This document shows positions 1-10,535 of a stretch of 64,000 nucleotides of DNA, in pieces; position 1 is the first letter of the stretch, and each line of letters starts with the position of its first letter. A model generated the notes under the pieces. That model was not told the origin of the DNA and did not search any database. It saw only the letters and a list, made by a program, of their open reading frames with translations. The stretch spans positions 10,456,856-10,520,855 of the forward strand of contig NC_064040.1 in NCBI RefSeq assembly GCF_932526225.1, written 5' to 3'. The translations under genes were made by a program, and so were the position numbers. This DNA is from Nematostella vectensis. Lineage: Eukaryota; Cnidaria; Anthozoa; Actiniaria; Edwardsiidae.

Positions 1-3000
1 ATTAGCATCATTTTGCTATGGAAAGGGTAGATGCCAAGAAGTTAGTGAAGGAAAGCAGTATCATTTTGCTGTGGAAAGGGTAGATGCCAAGAAGTTAGTG
101 AAGGGTAGCAGTATCATTTTGCTGTGGAAAGGGTAGATGCCAAGAAGTTAGTGAAGGGTAGCAGTATCATTTTGCTGTGGAAATGATAAATGGCTAGAAT
201 TAAATGTAGAGAGCAGTATCATTTTGCTGTGGAAATGATAAATGGCTAGAATTAAATGTAGAGAGCAGTATCATTTTGCTGCGGAAACGTAGAAGCCCAT
301 CATCTAGTGGAGAGAAGCAGCAACATCATTTTGCTGAGGAAAGGGTAGATATTCATCATCAGTAACAAACCTGTGGTGAGTTCCATACGCCTCTAGACGA
401 GCCTGAAAAAGTGAAAATAGTTTGAGTATGTCTTCATACATATAAGGTGGAATCCGGATAATCTATTTATTTGTCGTAACTGACAGCATCATCTTGCTGT
501 GGTAAGAGTGGATAATTTTCCTTTTATAACCTGCAATGCATCATGAATGGCAAATATAATACAAAAACAAATCCATAGTTAAGTTGCATCATTATTTTTC
601 TGTGTCTGTACACACTTATGGTTTTGAGAGACCAGGACTTAGACATTTATGTACTAACGACGAGTCAGTGCGGGTTGCATTTTTTGAATAGGTGTTTGCA
701 TCGATCAGAACCTTTCTCTCTTTTAGGTTGTGTTGAGGACCGGTGATGGCAATACATCAAATCTTTGAGTTGGTACAATTATTAGTTTTTAAACTTAAAA
801 AAAATAGAGTAGAAAATCGTTCTGATCAGAACCAGGCAAAGAAATTATTTCCAATATTTCCAATATAGTAAACACTTACAAGCTGAAATTTGGCATTTTG
901 AGTACCCTTTTTATAAGAACAAAATCAGACTAGTGGGAAAGAATAGGTTCTCATAAAAGATCACTCAAATGTTGATTGTCAAAATTGAGAATAGATAACA
1001 TGTAAAGACAATTTTCAAACATGATTTATGGTTGATAGCAAGAGAGAAAAGATAATTTGATAAATGTTCTCTGCATTTCAAAGTGTAAATACAACATGGA
1101 TTTATATGTTGCATTCAGCAAAGATTGTCATAGTCAGCAAGCACTCTGGCTAGTGAAGGGTATTTTCTGGTGTAATTCAAAATAAACCAATTAAGAACCT
1201 TAACAACCTGATTTGCCAAAAGGTACTCCGTTTTATAAGAACCTATTCAGCCTGATCTAGGTTCTTATATGCTGATGTTTACTATATTTTAAAAGCTCGA
1301 TTCTTGAGGGTTGTTTCCCCATGATGATGATGGAGGGGGAAGGAAAGCGGTGCAGCAGGCTTCTACACTGATAATATATTTGCATACTTTAGAAGGTTGA
1401 TAAATTACAAGTGTGCAGATACAATGTAGTTGAGTCTAAGGCAAATGAACGCACACACTCTTTGTAGCCGCAATAACTCATCCAAATCCACGGAATAAAG
1501 CTTAGAGAAGCACTTTGCTTCTCCCTTAACTTCCAGGAGGTGGATGGTGGGTAGATTGTGAAGCTGGGTCACAAACCTGCACAAACTTGATGTTGGGGAA
1601 TGGTGCAGCCTCATTTTGCATCTGAGTTTTGGCCGCCCCTTGGCTACCGTGGACAACCAACAGGGGCTTAGATCTGGGGTGTGGAAAAAATATATGATTT
1701 TAAGGAAAGGGTGGGGGAGGTGAAGAGGAGAAAAAATAGAGGAGTAGCAATAGCAGGACAAGAGAGAGGTGGGAGAGGAAAGTCAGCACAATAAGGGATG
1801 AAGAAAAGGGACCTCAGGCTCAGTGTCTTTATCAAAGAAGACTGGAAAAACAAGAGATCAAGGCATGAACTTGGGAAAATCCCCAACACACTATAGAGTC
1901 CCCTGTTGCAGGCCTCATTTAAGTTGCAATTCAGGCCTGGTAATCAATTGGAATAGGGGACTTGCACTAAGAGATGACGTGACTGTTTGGGTGGCAGACT
2001 AGCGTGCTCTCAGGCTTTTAGCAGCAAAATAACAGAAACAAAAAGCAACTTATTTAGTGCTTACAAAAAAAGTCTTTTTTTTTTCAGAAAGGATTTAATT
2101 TCATTTAAAGATCTTTTTTTCATTGTTCTCTGGTGTGACAAAGTCATGTCTGATTTTTTTGTTTGACTATTTTATTTTGAATTTGCCACCCAGAAAGGTC
2201 TGATGTGATCTCTTAGCGCATGTCCCCTATTGCAACATACACTCAAACCCCCTCTCCCTCACATACTCACCCCCCTGACCCATCACACTCACACACCAAG
2301 CTGCTCCCTACCCCTCACCCACTCCCCACACTCAACAACCCCCCCTAACATATCACACACACCCCACACTCAACAACCCCCCTAACATATCACACACACC
2401 CCACACTCAACAACCCCCCCTAACATATCACACACACCCCACACTCAACAACACCCCTGACATATCACACACACCCCACACTCAACAACACCCCTGACAT
2501 ATCACACACACCCCACACTCAACAACCCCCCCTAACATATCACACACACCCCACACTCAACAACACCCCTGACATATCACACACACCCCACACTCAACAA
2601 CCCCCCCTAACATATCACACACACCCCACACTCAACAACCCCCCCTAACATATCACACACACCCCACACTCAACAACCCCCCCTAACATATCACACACAC
2701 CCCACACTCAACAACACCCCTAACATATCACACACACCCCACACTCAACAACACCCCTAACATATCACACACACCCCACACTCAACAACCCCCCCCCTCC
2801 TCTGACATATCACACACTCACACATTCAGGCCAACTCCTCGGTTCCCCTCACACACTTAAGAACCCCACCCCGACCCATCGCATACTCATCTACCCTACC
2901 ACTCATATTCCACCCCCTCCAAACTTCCCATATATGTACACAGTCACTTCAATCTTGGCCCTTGCAGTGACCCACCTTTTGCTCATAGGGTACTGGTCCA

Positions 3001-4110
3001 TCATCCAAGGAACATCAATCATGTAATTAAACTGAAATACAAAATGCAATGAGCTAGTAGGCCCTGCTGCTAATGATAGTTATAATAATGACGATAAAAT
3101 TATAGTGATTTGAAATGCTCTGTACCTGTGCAGATTCTTGTAAGTCGTCCATTGATAAAATATCTGATAGGAGTAGGTAAAAAAAATCGTTGTCACAATT
3201 TACAATAAAACCCTGCTAATTAGAGGGACGTTCAAGTTAACAGGGTAGATTGGAAATTTATATGGGCTGCTCATAAAAACTTAAATCATGAACAAAGCTT
3301 AGTTATCCAAATATGTGTAGTGGAACTAACTAAAAGATAATAAATAACCATGATGAGACTTCCCAATCAGTCAAAATCTTACAAATGTAAATGAAAAATA
3401 GTTTGAGTTAGCAGGAAGCTCAAGTTATTCAGGTTTAGTTATCTTGTAAAGATGACAAGGCATTTTTATTATCATTGTTTGATTAAACTGAGATGAGCCA
3501 GTTGTGTGGAACAACAAACCCAGGCAACTGTATGTTGGGAATCAGCAAAATTAATCCCAAGGGGGGATGTAGACAGGGGTGACCATCCTTCCCTTAAAGG
3601 GTGTAACATTTTACTAACTGCTATCCCTTAGGGGGTGTTTAAAAAATTTTCACTTCTGCTATACCATAGGGGTTCTGATGCTAGCGGATCATCACATCCT
3701 AATAACAGCTTGACATGAATTTAGTTGAAATGTGTTTATTTTTAGGCTAAGAAATTGCTTGGACCACACATGAGTGCTACCTTTTAGCTGCAATAATTTT
3801 TTAAACTCTTATGCATCAAAGTTATTTTTAACATACTGTACCAAAAAATTGACCACAAATTGAGAGTACTTTTATTACTATTGAATAATTTTATTACTAT
3901 TGACCCCTGGAGCCTTAACAAGCCAAAGCATGCACATATCTGTACCTTTGATTCCAACAGCCATGTCAGAAGAATTGTACTTTGCAGGGATTCCTCTGAC
4001 TTTGGTCAAGTAGAAAGACAAATGGTTTTCTACTCCCCCCACATCTGATCCTGGGCCTGTCTTATGCTTTTTGAGGGGAGACCGGCCTGTACCATCCTCA
4101 CTACCACTTT
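1..4110 (-). CDS. TDP1: Tyrosyl-DNA phosphodiesterase 1, partial (exons only, runs off left edge)
   Basis: TDP1 hydrolyses the 3'-phosphotyrosyl bond left by stalled topoisomerase I; it is a nuclear phospholipase-D-superfamily enzyme. I read six minus-strand exon pieces with consistent phases: 4110-3946, 3163-3126, 3031-2976, 1673-1577, 402-371 and 15-1 (cut by the window edge). Translated in order they give FYLTKVRGIPAKYN, DILSMDDLQESAQ, FNYMIDVPWMMDQYP, KPLLVVHG and ARLEAYGTHH followed by SKMML. These follow human TDP1, including the first HKD motif (GTHHxK, split between the last two pieces), whose second histidine is the nucleophile. Each junction has AG acceptor and GT donor sequence, and phases run 1,1,0,2,0,2. 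Exons upstream of 4110, encoding the poorly conserved N-terminus, were not found; a retroelement occupies that side. The catalytic C-terminal half lies outside the window. Confidence 0.88.
16..355. repeat. Tandem array (about 58-bp unit) carrying the TDP1 acceptor junction
   Basis: About seven imperfect copies of a unit containing the plus-strand core CATTTTGCTGTGGAAAGGGT. On the minus strand the core reads as a polypyrimidine stretch, CAG, then CAAAATGATACTGC. This is a near-copy of the real acceptor and first coding bases of the TDP1 exon that begins at 15. Related single copies occur near 485-510. Confidence 0.85.
371..402 (-). CDS. TDP1: TDP1 32-nt exon with start of HKD motif 1
   Basis: A 32-nt exon with a pyrimidine-rich acceptor just above 402 and a GT donor just below 371. 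It encodes ARLEAYGTHH plus two bases of the next codon, matching the TDP1 segment ending in the catalytic histidine. The next exon begins at 15 on the minus strand with SKMML, supplying the lysine of the motif; the intron between them is almost entirely the 58-bp-type tandem array. Confidence 0.85.
2325..2815. repeat. Minisatellite, about 36-37 bp unit
   Basis: Around thirteen copies of a C/A-rich unit built from CATATCACACACACCCCAC and ACTCAACAACCCCCC. It lies in the TDP1 intron between the exons ending at 2976 and starting at 1673. Unlike other arrays here, the unit shows no match to either neighbouring exon boundary. Confidence 0.9.
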
Positions 4111-4181
4111 CTGAAAAGAAAGGCCTTTTTTAGTGAAAGCACTGCCAAATTGCTTATAAAAATAAATATAAAAATAAATAA

Positions 4182-4186
<5 letters not shown>

Positions 4187-4236
<50 letters not shown>
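4187..4236. repeat. (TA)n microsatellite at element border
   Basis: About 25 TA dinucleotides directly abut the 3' terminus (in element sense) of the Penelope-like element at 4236. A second (AT)n run lies beyond the other end at 6566-6619. The arrangement is compatible with insertion into, or generation of, TA-rich target DNA. Confidence 0.9.
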
Positions 4237-4239
<3 letters not shown>

Positions 4240-4271
4240 TTAGTTTGAGAAAAATACAAACTACATAGGTT

Positions 4272-4313
4272 TCCCTACAGGTCTGTTTCGTGGTTGCCCA
4301 CTCATCAGGGGAT
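4272..4313 (-). ncRNA. Hammerhead ribozyme motif in element terminus (minus-strand copy)
   Basis: On the minus strand the conserved CTGATGA is followed by a stem II hairpin GTGG-GCAA-CCAC, then GAAA, a very short stem III, and the cleavage triplet ending TA before GGGA, which pairs with TCCC as stem I. Predicted cleavage is between plus-strand positions 4276 and 4275. Hammerhead ribozymes are known in Penelope-like element termini, usually with such minimal stem III. Confidence 0.75.
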
Positions 4314-4507
4314 TTAATGAGAATATTCCTACCATCGTATATATACTATTAACATTGAAATTTACATAATAATAGACTGATAGTTTTAGCTAAGGCGGTA
4401 AGAGGAACAATAGCGAGTTACATTAAATATGCGGGGCGAAAACTAACAGTGCGGAACGTGTGAAAAATTGATAGCGCGAAAATTTAACGGTGACGGGATT
4501 AACAGTT

Positions 4508-6273
4508 CTAATTGTTTCGTAGCAGGGCTTTGTTTCTGTGGCGGCACAAGGACACGAGTTCATTGCGTTTATTTAGAGTTGATAGTTTGGGTTGGCAGAT
4601 GATCGTCAGCTTTTCCTTGAGGCAGAGGCTGCAACGCTTAGTGGTACTGTTGTAGGCGGGGTGGGAAGAAAGAACGCGCCATGAAATAAAGTACTTAATC
4701 ATGTTGTCCTTGAGAGTCCAGACGTGTTTGCTGAGTTCGGTGGAGTTTCTGTGTTTGGCGTGTCGGAATGATGCGGTGTGGTTTCTGTACCTGGTCTTGA
4801 AGCTGTTTTCAGTGAGCCCGACGTATGTTTCCGAGGTGTTGTTGTCTTTTCGAGTTACGGTAGCTTGGTAGATAACAGATGTCTGTAGGCAGTTTCCGTC
4901 TAGAGGGCAGGTGTCTTTCTGTCGGCAGTTGCATGTCTTGTTGTTGGTAGTGGTAGGGGCGGAGCTGGTGATCTCGGTAGCCGACGATGCGGTGATGATG
5001 CGCTTGTTGTGGTTGTCGATGATCTGTTTGGTGTTGTTCATGCAGCTGTAACTGATTTTGATGGTGTTTCTGTTGAAGATTTTACGGAGGTGGTTGTCTT
5101 TCGGGAAGTGCTTGTCTATCAGGGTGAGGAATCTGTGGCCGATGTTGGTGCTGGTGTTCTTGCTGAAGGGCGGGTTGTACCATAGGATGTTGTTGCGTTT
5201 GCGGGTTTTATGGTTGGTTACGGTGTTGGGTTCGTAGCGTAGCGTGTAGTTGTATCCGCTATCGTCGAGTGCTTTCTGGTAAGGTGGCGCGGTCTGGTCA
5301 AAGGAGGCTTGGTCTGAAGATAGGGCAGATAGGCGTCTGTTGATACCAGCAGGGATGTTCTTGGTGATGGAGGGCGGGTGGTTGCTCTCACGGTGGACAT
5401 ATTGTAGCGAGGAGTTCGGCTTTGTATAAGGCTGGTGTGCATTACGTTTTAGGTCAAGGGTGACGTATAGGAAATTGACAACTTGTTTGTTTGCCTCAAT
5501 GGTGATTCGGAGTCCGTTGTTGTTGAAGATGCGGCATAGTTCCTTTTTTGGGTTTTCGGTGGCTCTGGGTGTGGCGTTGGTGATGGCTAGTCCGTCGTCG
5601 CGGTAGAGTCCTACGTTCATATTGAGGTCCTGAAGTTGGGAGAGAAGGAAGTTGCCTACAAGTTCACAGGTTTCTGCGCCATCGAAGCTCCCCATCGTAA
5701 CATCAAATATCGTGTTGCCTTTCTTCTGCCAGGGTGTTTGGTTGTGGACCAGGAAGGAGCTCTTGGAGTGGGTTATGATCTCTTTTTCATCAGGGGTGAT
5801 TTCGTCATAGTTGGAGGCGAAGTCGAGTGCTCTTGATAGTAGGTCTTGGCTGATAGATGGGTAGAATTCTACAATGTCAAAACAGATGAAGCTGAGTTGG
5901 TGTTTGTTTTCGGCAGCCTTGAACCAGTCAATGACGGCTTTAGTGCTTTTCCATTGGTTGAAGTTTCGTTTCTTTGCAATTACGCTATTGATACGGTTGA
6001 GGATCTTTTTGCTGATTTTTCCGATTTCGGGTTTTGTGGGGTTGATGAGTCTGCAGGTAGGTTTGTTAGCGAAGTTCGGCTTATGGTCTTTGAGAGTTAT
6101 GAAGGCTTGCTTGTTGGCTGTGGTGTCCATTCTATCGTCTAAATCCAGTTTTGTAGCGATCTCTTTGTTTTTCTTGTGGACAGATTGCGTTGTTTCGGAG
6201 GGTGCTTTTTTGTAGGACTTGTTTATTTCTTTTTCTAGGAGATTCTTGTAGGTAGCTGGCTCTAGTTTGTATG
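4508..6273 (-). pseudogene. Penelope-like reverse transcriptase with GIY-YIG endonuclease, 5'-truncated
   Basis: An uninterrupted frame runs from the inversion breakpoint near 6273 to a stop at 4508; the first internal Met is at 6130 (540 residues from there). Reverse-transcriptase motifs are visible: an aspartate in FDIVEFYPSIS (motif A) and the catalytic pair in YRDDGLAI (motif C). A Cys-rich linker (CNCRQKDTCPLDGNC) precedes a C-terminal GIY-YIG-like nuclease region (VIYQATV, then TYVGLTENSFKTRYRNH). No frameshift or internal stop is seen, so the copy may be young, but the N-terminus is lost where the frame runs into an inverted fragment. The C-terminal GIY-YIG argues for a Penelope-like element; the exact clade is uncertain. 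Confidence 0.85.
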
Positions 6274-6428
6274 TATCAACAGACGCCTATCTGCCCTATC
6301 TTCAGACCAAGCCTCCTTTGACCAGACCGCGCCACCTTACCAGAAAGCACTCGACGATAGCAGTGCTTTCAGAGAAAAAATACAAACTACATAGGTTTCC
6401 CTACAGGTCTGTTTCGTGGTTGCCCACA

Positions 6429-6469
6429 TCCCCTGATGAGTGGGCAACCACGAAACAGACCTGTAGGGA
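6429..6469 (+). ncRNA. Hammerhead ribozyme motif in element terminus (plus-strand copy)
   Basis: CTGATGA is at 6433-6439 and stem II is 6440-6443 with 6448-6451 around a GCAA loop. GAAA is at 6452-6455, stem III is 6455-6458 with 6461-6464, and the cleavage residue is A6465. Stem I pairs 6429-6432 with 6466-6469. All invariant core residues are present. The facing partial copy at 6362-6427 lacks the CTGATGA half and so should be inactive. Confidence 0.75.
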
Positions 6470-6560
6470 AACCTATGTAGTTTGTATTTTTTCTCAAACC
6501 AACACTATACACCGCTCTACTTTCGAGTATTGAGCACTTTCTATGAAAGCCTTCAACCAT

Positions 6561-6565
<5 letters not shown>

Positions 6566-6619
<54 letters not shown>
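6566..6619. repeat. (AT)n microsatellite
   Basis: A near-perfect AT dinucleotide run about 54 bp long, some 60 bp beyond the right end of the Penelope-like element. Confidence 0.95.
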
Positions 6620-6622
<3 letters not shown>

Positions 6623-8122
6623 GTGTGCATCTACAGAGGTGTGGGTTGGGGGCGCTGCCACCTCCCTTGGCCTACAAAAAGTGGGTCATTTATTGAAATA
6701 TTATCAAACATTATCATGATATCATCAGTGCACTCTCCCCAACCCCCCTTTTGTAGGGTGGTGGTTATGGTGATATGAAATGCAAAGTGATAAAGACAAA
6801 GATAAAAAAATGCGAACAAAAGCCAAGGTTTCAATAAATTAACTAGTGATTGAAGTCTGAATATATGCATATTCATTTTTTTTGGTCAATGTTTTCTTGT
6901 ACTGTACACTTGGTTTGAAGAGTCTTGATTATGTTACATGGTAGTTAAACACCAGGTTTCCTAACATACACAAGGATAAATCAAAACGTAAATAAAACCA
7001 ATTCAGATTTAACATTTTTCTTATGTGTTTTTTTTGTCTAGAGATTTAGAAAATATGATAACATGTCAGGTTTATTGAAGTTGCCCTAGTAACATTCATT
7101 TTCTCTCTTGGTTGTGAAGGCCACCTAGGTATAAAAAAAACTGTCCTTTGCATAGATAATTAGGATTTCTTTAGCGTGCCCTGCTCTAATTTCCTACTTT
7201 TTTTTTTGTTGGCCAGTGTGCACTGCGCCGGTCTCCTTCTATTATTTGCACACTATACTATAAATACCACCCCCCATCCAATTCAGTTTCATTTGCTCCC
7301 ACAAAGGGCTAACGCTTGAAACGCCAGCGCAACTACAGAGGCGTTCAACTTTTTCAACCTTGTGTTGATTTAAAAGTTGCCATAGTAGTTACACAAGAGG
7401 ACCAACTCAAAATGCTCTAGGAGTAACAACTGATTTAATCATAAATGTTCATCACACATTACCTTATACATACTTGCTAAGGTGTATAAAGGAGTATAAA
7501 GATCCATAATAGATCTATGTAAATCAAATGTTACATTACACTCTTCAAATTTACTCTAATGTGCATTATCTTAGCACTGATGTGTAGCGCGGTATCTGCA
7601 GTGAACATAATCACATAATGTGCATGGTTGTGAGCTCACAACACATATTCTAAATATGCAATTTTAAACTAGTTCCATTAATATACAGTCCTGACATTAA
7701 TACTGTATCTTTGCTAAGAAGTATAATGTTTACAGTCAAACTAGTCCCTGAAGTTCTGTTGAGGATTCCTGTGGTTTCCATGAGGCAGGGACATTGTTAA
7801 AGATAAAAATAGCCTTTTAAAACACAGTATTATATACATCTATTTCAAATAAGTATACACTCAAGAAGCCATGTGCCATAACCCGTAATGGCTCATGGGT
7901 AAAAATATACAGTAATTGGCTGAATTCTGGTCTTGAATGCTTTTTTAAATTGAAATCTAAAATTGAACAATTTTAACATAGGTTTGTTTGCTCTCTAAAA
8001 GAATGAAAGAATGTTGCATGTTTTTGGATTTTAGGCAAAGACAGCTTACCAAATAAGAGATACTGTAGCTTGACAGATATCATAACATATTGATTATTGA
8101 GGAAGTATATCATTTCCTTGAG
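6620..8122. other. Non-coding stretch, no gene seen
   Basis: AT-rich sequence with short open frames that show no recognisable domain and no convincing exon. It probably includes the 3' untranslated region of the BTB-BACK-PHR gene and possibly undetected N-terminal TDP1 exons. Confidence 0.5.
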
Positions 8123-9445
8123 TTAAACAAAAAATATAAACTCACAGAATTGTCCCCTGTCCACCCTTGTTAATCTTGAGCTAGGAGAATTTGTGAATGT
8201 AAATTCTACATCCCCACATCTTATGGATGGCTCCCCATTCAAACCACAATAAGTATGTGGGCAGGTAGGTATAATAGTCTTAATAGTGTAGTTTTCATTT
8301 GGGTGTATGGAAACTGGGTTGTCGAACTCAACATTTAACCCATAGTAACCTTCTGAATCAACTGCCTCAAACCATTCACTTAAAAATTCACGAGTTTCCT
8401 GCTGATAGAGAGGTACACCATCTTTTTCAATAACCAGATTTACTGTGTACGTGTTTAAATGGCCACCAAACAGCTTGACTGCTGTCAGATCGATCTTAGT
8501 GTTCACTCTGAAGCAGAGGGAATGCTCTTCACTCCTTCCATTCATAACTATTCCAAAATATTTAAATCTCTTGCATGTAGACCTGGATGGGGAACGCCTT
8601 ACTGAGGAGAATAACTTAGAACTTCCTGGTGAAGAAAAATGTTTGCAAATATCAAGAATTTCGTCTTTGAGAAGAACATCTCTTGTTAAAACTTCATCAA
8701 TAAACTGCTGTTGGGGAATCAGTGGAAATCGTATCAGTCTTATTGCTTGGTCTCCAAGTACACGTCTCTTCAGATGGCCTACTTTATCGGCCTCTATAAG
8801 TAAGCCTTGTCTACCGGCCTGGTGTTCTGCCCAGCGATCAACAGCTTTAAATAAAGCCAATTCTCTTATCCTCAGGTCATTTCTTCGTAGGATGTCATAC
8901 AACAGCTGTTGCGTAACATTTAAAAACGAATCAGACGCCACGACATCTGCTGTTTTCTTGCAAATAACTTCCCAACATTGGCGCTGTAACTTTTCATCGC
9001 CTTTTTCTAAAGCATCCAAAAGGCAATGAAGAACATCGTTTGCTTGAAGCATTTCATTCAGATATTGAGAACAGTTTACTTGCAATCCAGGCAAATCGTA
9101 TTGTTCTGAAAGGTACATGATTTCCATGACGTTACTTTCGCTTAGTTCAACTTCGCCGTAGTAAACGTACCGCAGCATTTCACTAAAGCCCTCGGCAGTA
9201 TAATTGGCTATTGGGATCAGCAACTTGGAGGAATCAGTTAATTTTAGCTTTTCAGCACTCCATCTGTCTTCAAAGTTAGTTTTAAACACGGGGCTTCCAA
9301 CCGCTAGTGCGTATCGATGTGCAGGAATGATAACTTCCTGCACTCCGGCGCTAGTACACACAAACTCCACGTCGCTGAGGTAAGGGTTTTTCCACATATA
9401 CTTTCCCTGTTTCTTTATCGTCTCAAAAAATGTGTCTGACGACAT
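8123..9445 (-). CDS. BTB-BACK-PHR domain protein (BTBD3/BTBD6-like), intronless
   Basis: A single uninterrupted frame encoding about 440 residues. The frame is also open upstream to a TTG at 9460, but the first ATG (9445, MSSDTFFE) is the more likely start. Three domains can be read in order: an N-terminal BTB/POZ fold (about 20-125, with LSDVEFVC and IPAHRYALAVGSPVF), a BACK helical region (about 130-235, with ALFKAVDRWAEHQ), and a C-terminal PHR beta-sandwich (about 290-440, with HSLCFRVNTKIDL and VKLFGG). Such proteins usually act as substrate adaptors for Cullin-3 ubiquitin ligases. Human BTBD3/BTBD6 have the same architecture, but orthology cannot be settled because this family is often expanded. 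Lack of introns beside intron-rich neighbours suggests a retrocopy origin. Confidence 0.88.
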   Translation of the reverse strand: MSSDTFFETIKKQGKYMWKNPYLSDVEFVCTSAGVQEVIIPAHRYALAVGSPVFKTNFEDRWSAEKLKLTDSSKLLIPIANYTAEGFSEMLRYVYYGEVELSESNVMEIMYLSEQYDLPGLQVNCSQYLNEMLQANDVLHCLLDALEKGDEKLQRQCWEVICKKTADVVASDSFLNVTQQLLYDILRRNDLRIRELALFKAVDRWAEHQAGRQGLLIEADKVGHLKRRVLGDQAIRLIRFPLIPQQQFIDEVLTRDVLLKDEILDICKHFSSPGSSKLFSSVRRSPSRSTCKRFKYFGIVMNGRSEEHSLCFRVNTKIDLTAVKLFGGHLNTYTVNLVIEKDGVPLYQQETREFLSEWFEAVDSEGYYGLNVEFDNPVSIHPNENYTIKTIIPTCPHTYCGLNGEPSIRCGDVEFTFTNSPSSRLTRVDRGQFCEFIFFV

Positions 9446-9884
9446 TTTAACAAGTGACAAAAAAATGACTTTTTGCTATAGAGTAACCACACGGAAATGA
9501 ATAAAAGTGAAAGACACTTTGTTGAGTTTCTTAGTTCCAGGCAACACTCCTCTATAGTAGGCACAGGAATCCTGAAATTGTTTACGAAGCTAACCAGTTT
9601 TTTCGTGCTCCCACCTAGCTCCTAGACCCACTTCTCTTTTAACGATGGGTTCCTTCTTTTGGATCCTGCATTCTTTTGCCACAGCCGTAGCAAGCCTAAG
9701 TAGGGAATTTAAGCAACTATGACGGCAATGGTACAAAAAGTGACTCTTAAAATCAAAGGGAGCCCAAGCTCTGTCAATGAGTAATTTGAACTGACGGCTA
9801 ATTGATCATTAATAGAGAGAATATATGGAGTTGTTACTTTATGCTAGTATTCTTCCATAAAAATGTAGCAATGTCAATAATTAT
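9446..9884. other. Upstream region of BTB-BACK-PHR gene
   Basis: No gene recognised. It presumably contains the 5' untranslated region and promoter of the minus-strand BTB-BACK-PHR gene. I see no clear TATA box or other defined site. Confidence 0.4.
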
Positions 9885-10039
9885 ATCACATGAAACGATT
9901 ACACTTTACAGCAATTTTTAACAACTTTGATGACGCATACGCATATATCATTAAAATGCACTGCATCTGGGTAGTTCTACAAGACGTATGTGTTTTGGGG
10001 AAAAAAATAGCCCCCAATTAGGGAGCACCAACCTTAAAT

Positions 10040-10440
10040 GACAAAAAAATGCTCCACCTTTGCTAAGGTAAGGGTCATTATTCAACTTAGGGAGGGCTGC
10101 TATGTTTTGGGGGAGGGTTGCGATTTGGGTGTCAATTTGGGGGAGGGCCTCAAATTCTGATACAGGGTTTAGGGGAGGGCCTTATTTTTTAAACAGGTAT
10201 TCTGATTTATTTCCAATCCTTCTAAAAATCTGGAATTTCATGAGAACCCCAGACCCCCTAAATAATAGATAAATGAATAATGCACCTTCTTGCAATTTCA
10301 TGACTTTTGTTTGGCTGGCGATGAAAATCGTTATCTCCTAAAGTGTGGTTCTTTTACTTTTGCAGTTTTGGTTTTATTAACTTCCATCACAGAATTTCAA
10401 TTCATGTCAAAGTTCCCCCTAACAAGTTTTCAGATTTGTG
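10040..10440 (+). mobile_element. Interspersed repeat with GGGAGGGCTGCTATGTTTTG core, copy 1
   Basis: About 400 bp containing GGGAGGGCTGCTATGTTTTG, AACCCCAGACCCCCTAAATA and GTTTTGGTTTTATTAACTTC. The same order of motifs occurs at 12156-12556 (duplicated) and, inverted and diverged, at about 17095-17460. This supports a dispersed non-autonomous element; its ends are not defined. Confidence 0.6.
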
Positions 10441-10535
10441 GTATGAAAAGATGTGTTAAATAAGATTTCAGTTGGGAAAGCTAATGATATTGTTTTATAT
10501 TTAGATTTTAATAATAGTAGATGTAGTGACCTGGT

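Larger units (their letters stand above)
4236..6508 (-). mobile_element. Penelope-like (GIY-YIG) retroelement with rearranged, inverted termini
   Basis: The left end (4236-4320) and right end (6428-6508) are inverted copies of the same roughly 80-bp terminal sequence, each containing a hammerhead-type core. Between the coding region and the right terminus sit two inverted pieces. Positions 6271-6361 are a sense-inverted copy of the internal coding stretch near 5252-5343. Positions 6362-6427 are a partial terminal copy facing the complete one, making a hairpin about 55 bp per arm. Head-to-head and partially inverted copies with pseudo-LTRs are characteristic of Penelope-like elements. The element lies upstream of the first TDP1 exon found and is on the same strand. 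Confidence 0.8.

Noticed and set aside
16-355. Possible CRISPR array
   Set aside because: Units are contiguous tandem copies without unique spacers, and the context is an animal intron. The same holds for all other arrays in the window.
1405-1889. Two minus-strand frames of 118 and 73 residues
   Set aside because: They overlap the TDP1 exon 1673-1577 in the wrong frames and are otherwise low-complexity intron sequence.
5636-6215. Plus-strand open frames over the retroelement
   Set aside because: Antisense shadows of the reverse transcriptase reading frame on the minus strand.
9443-9460. Start of the BTB-BACK-PHR protein at 9460
   Set aside because: The codon at 9460 is TTG; the first ATG is at 9445 and gives the expected N-terminus for the family.
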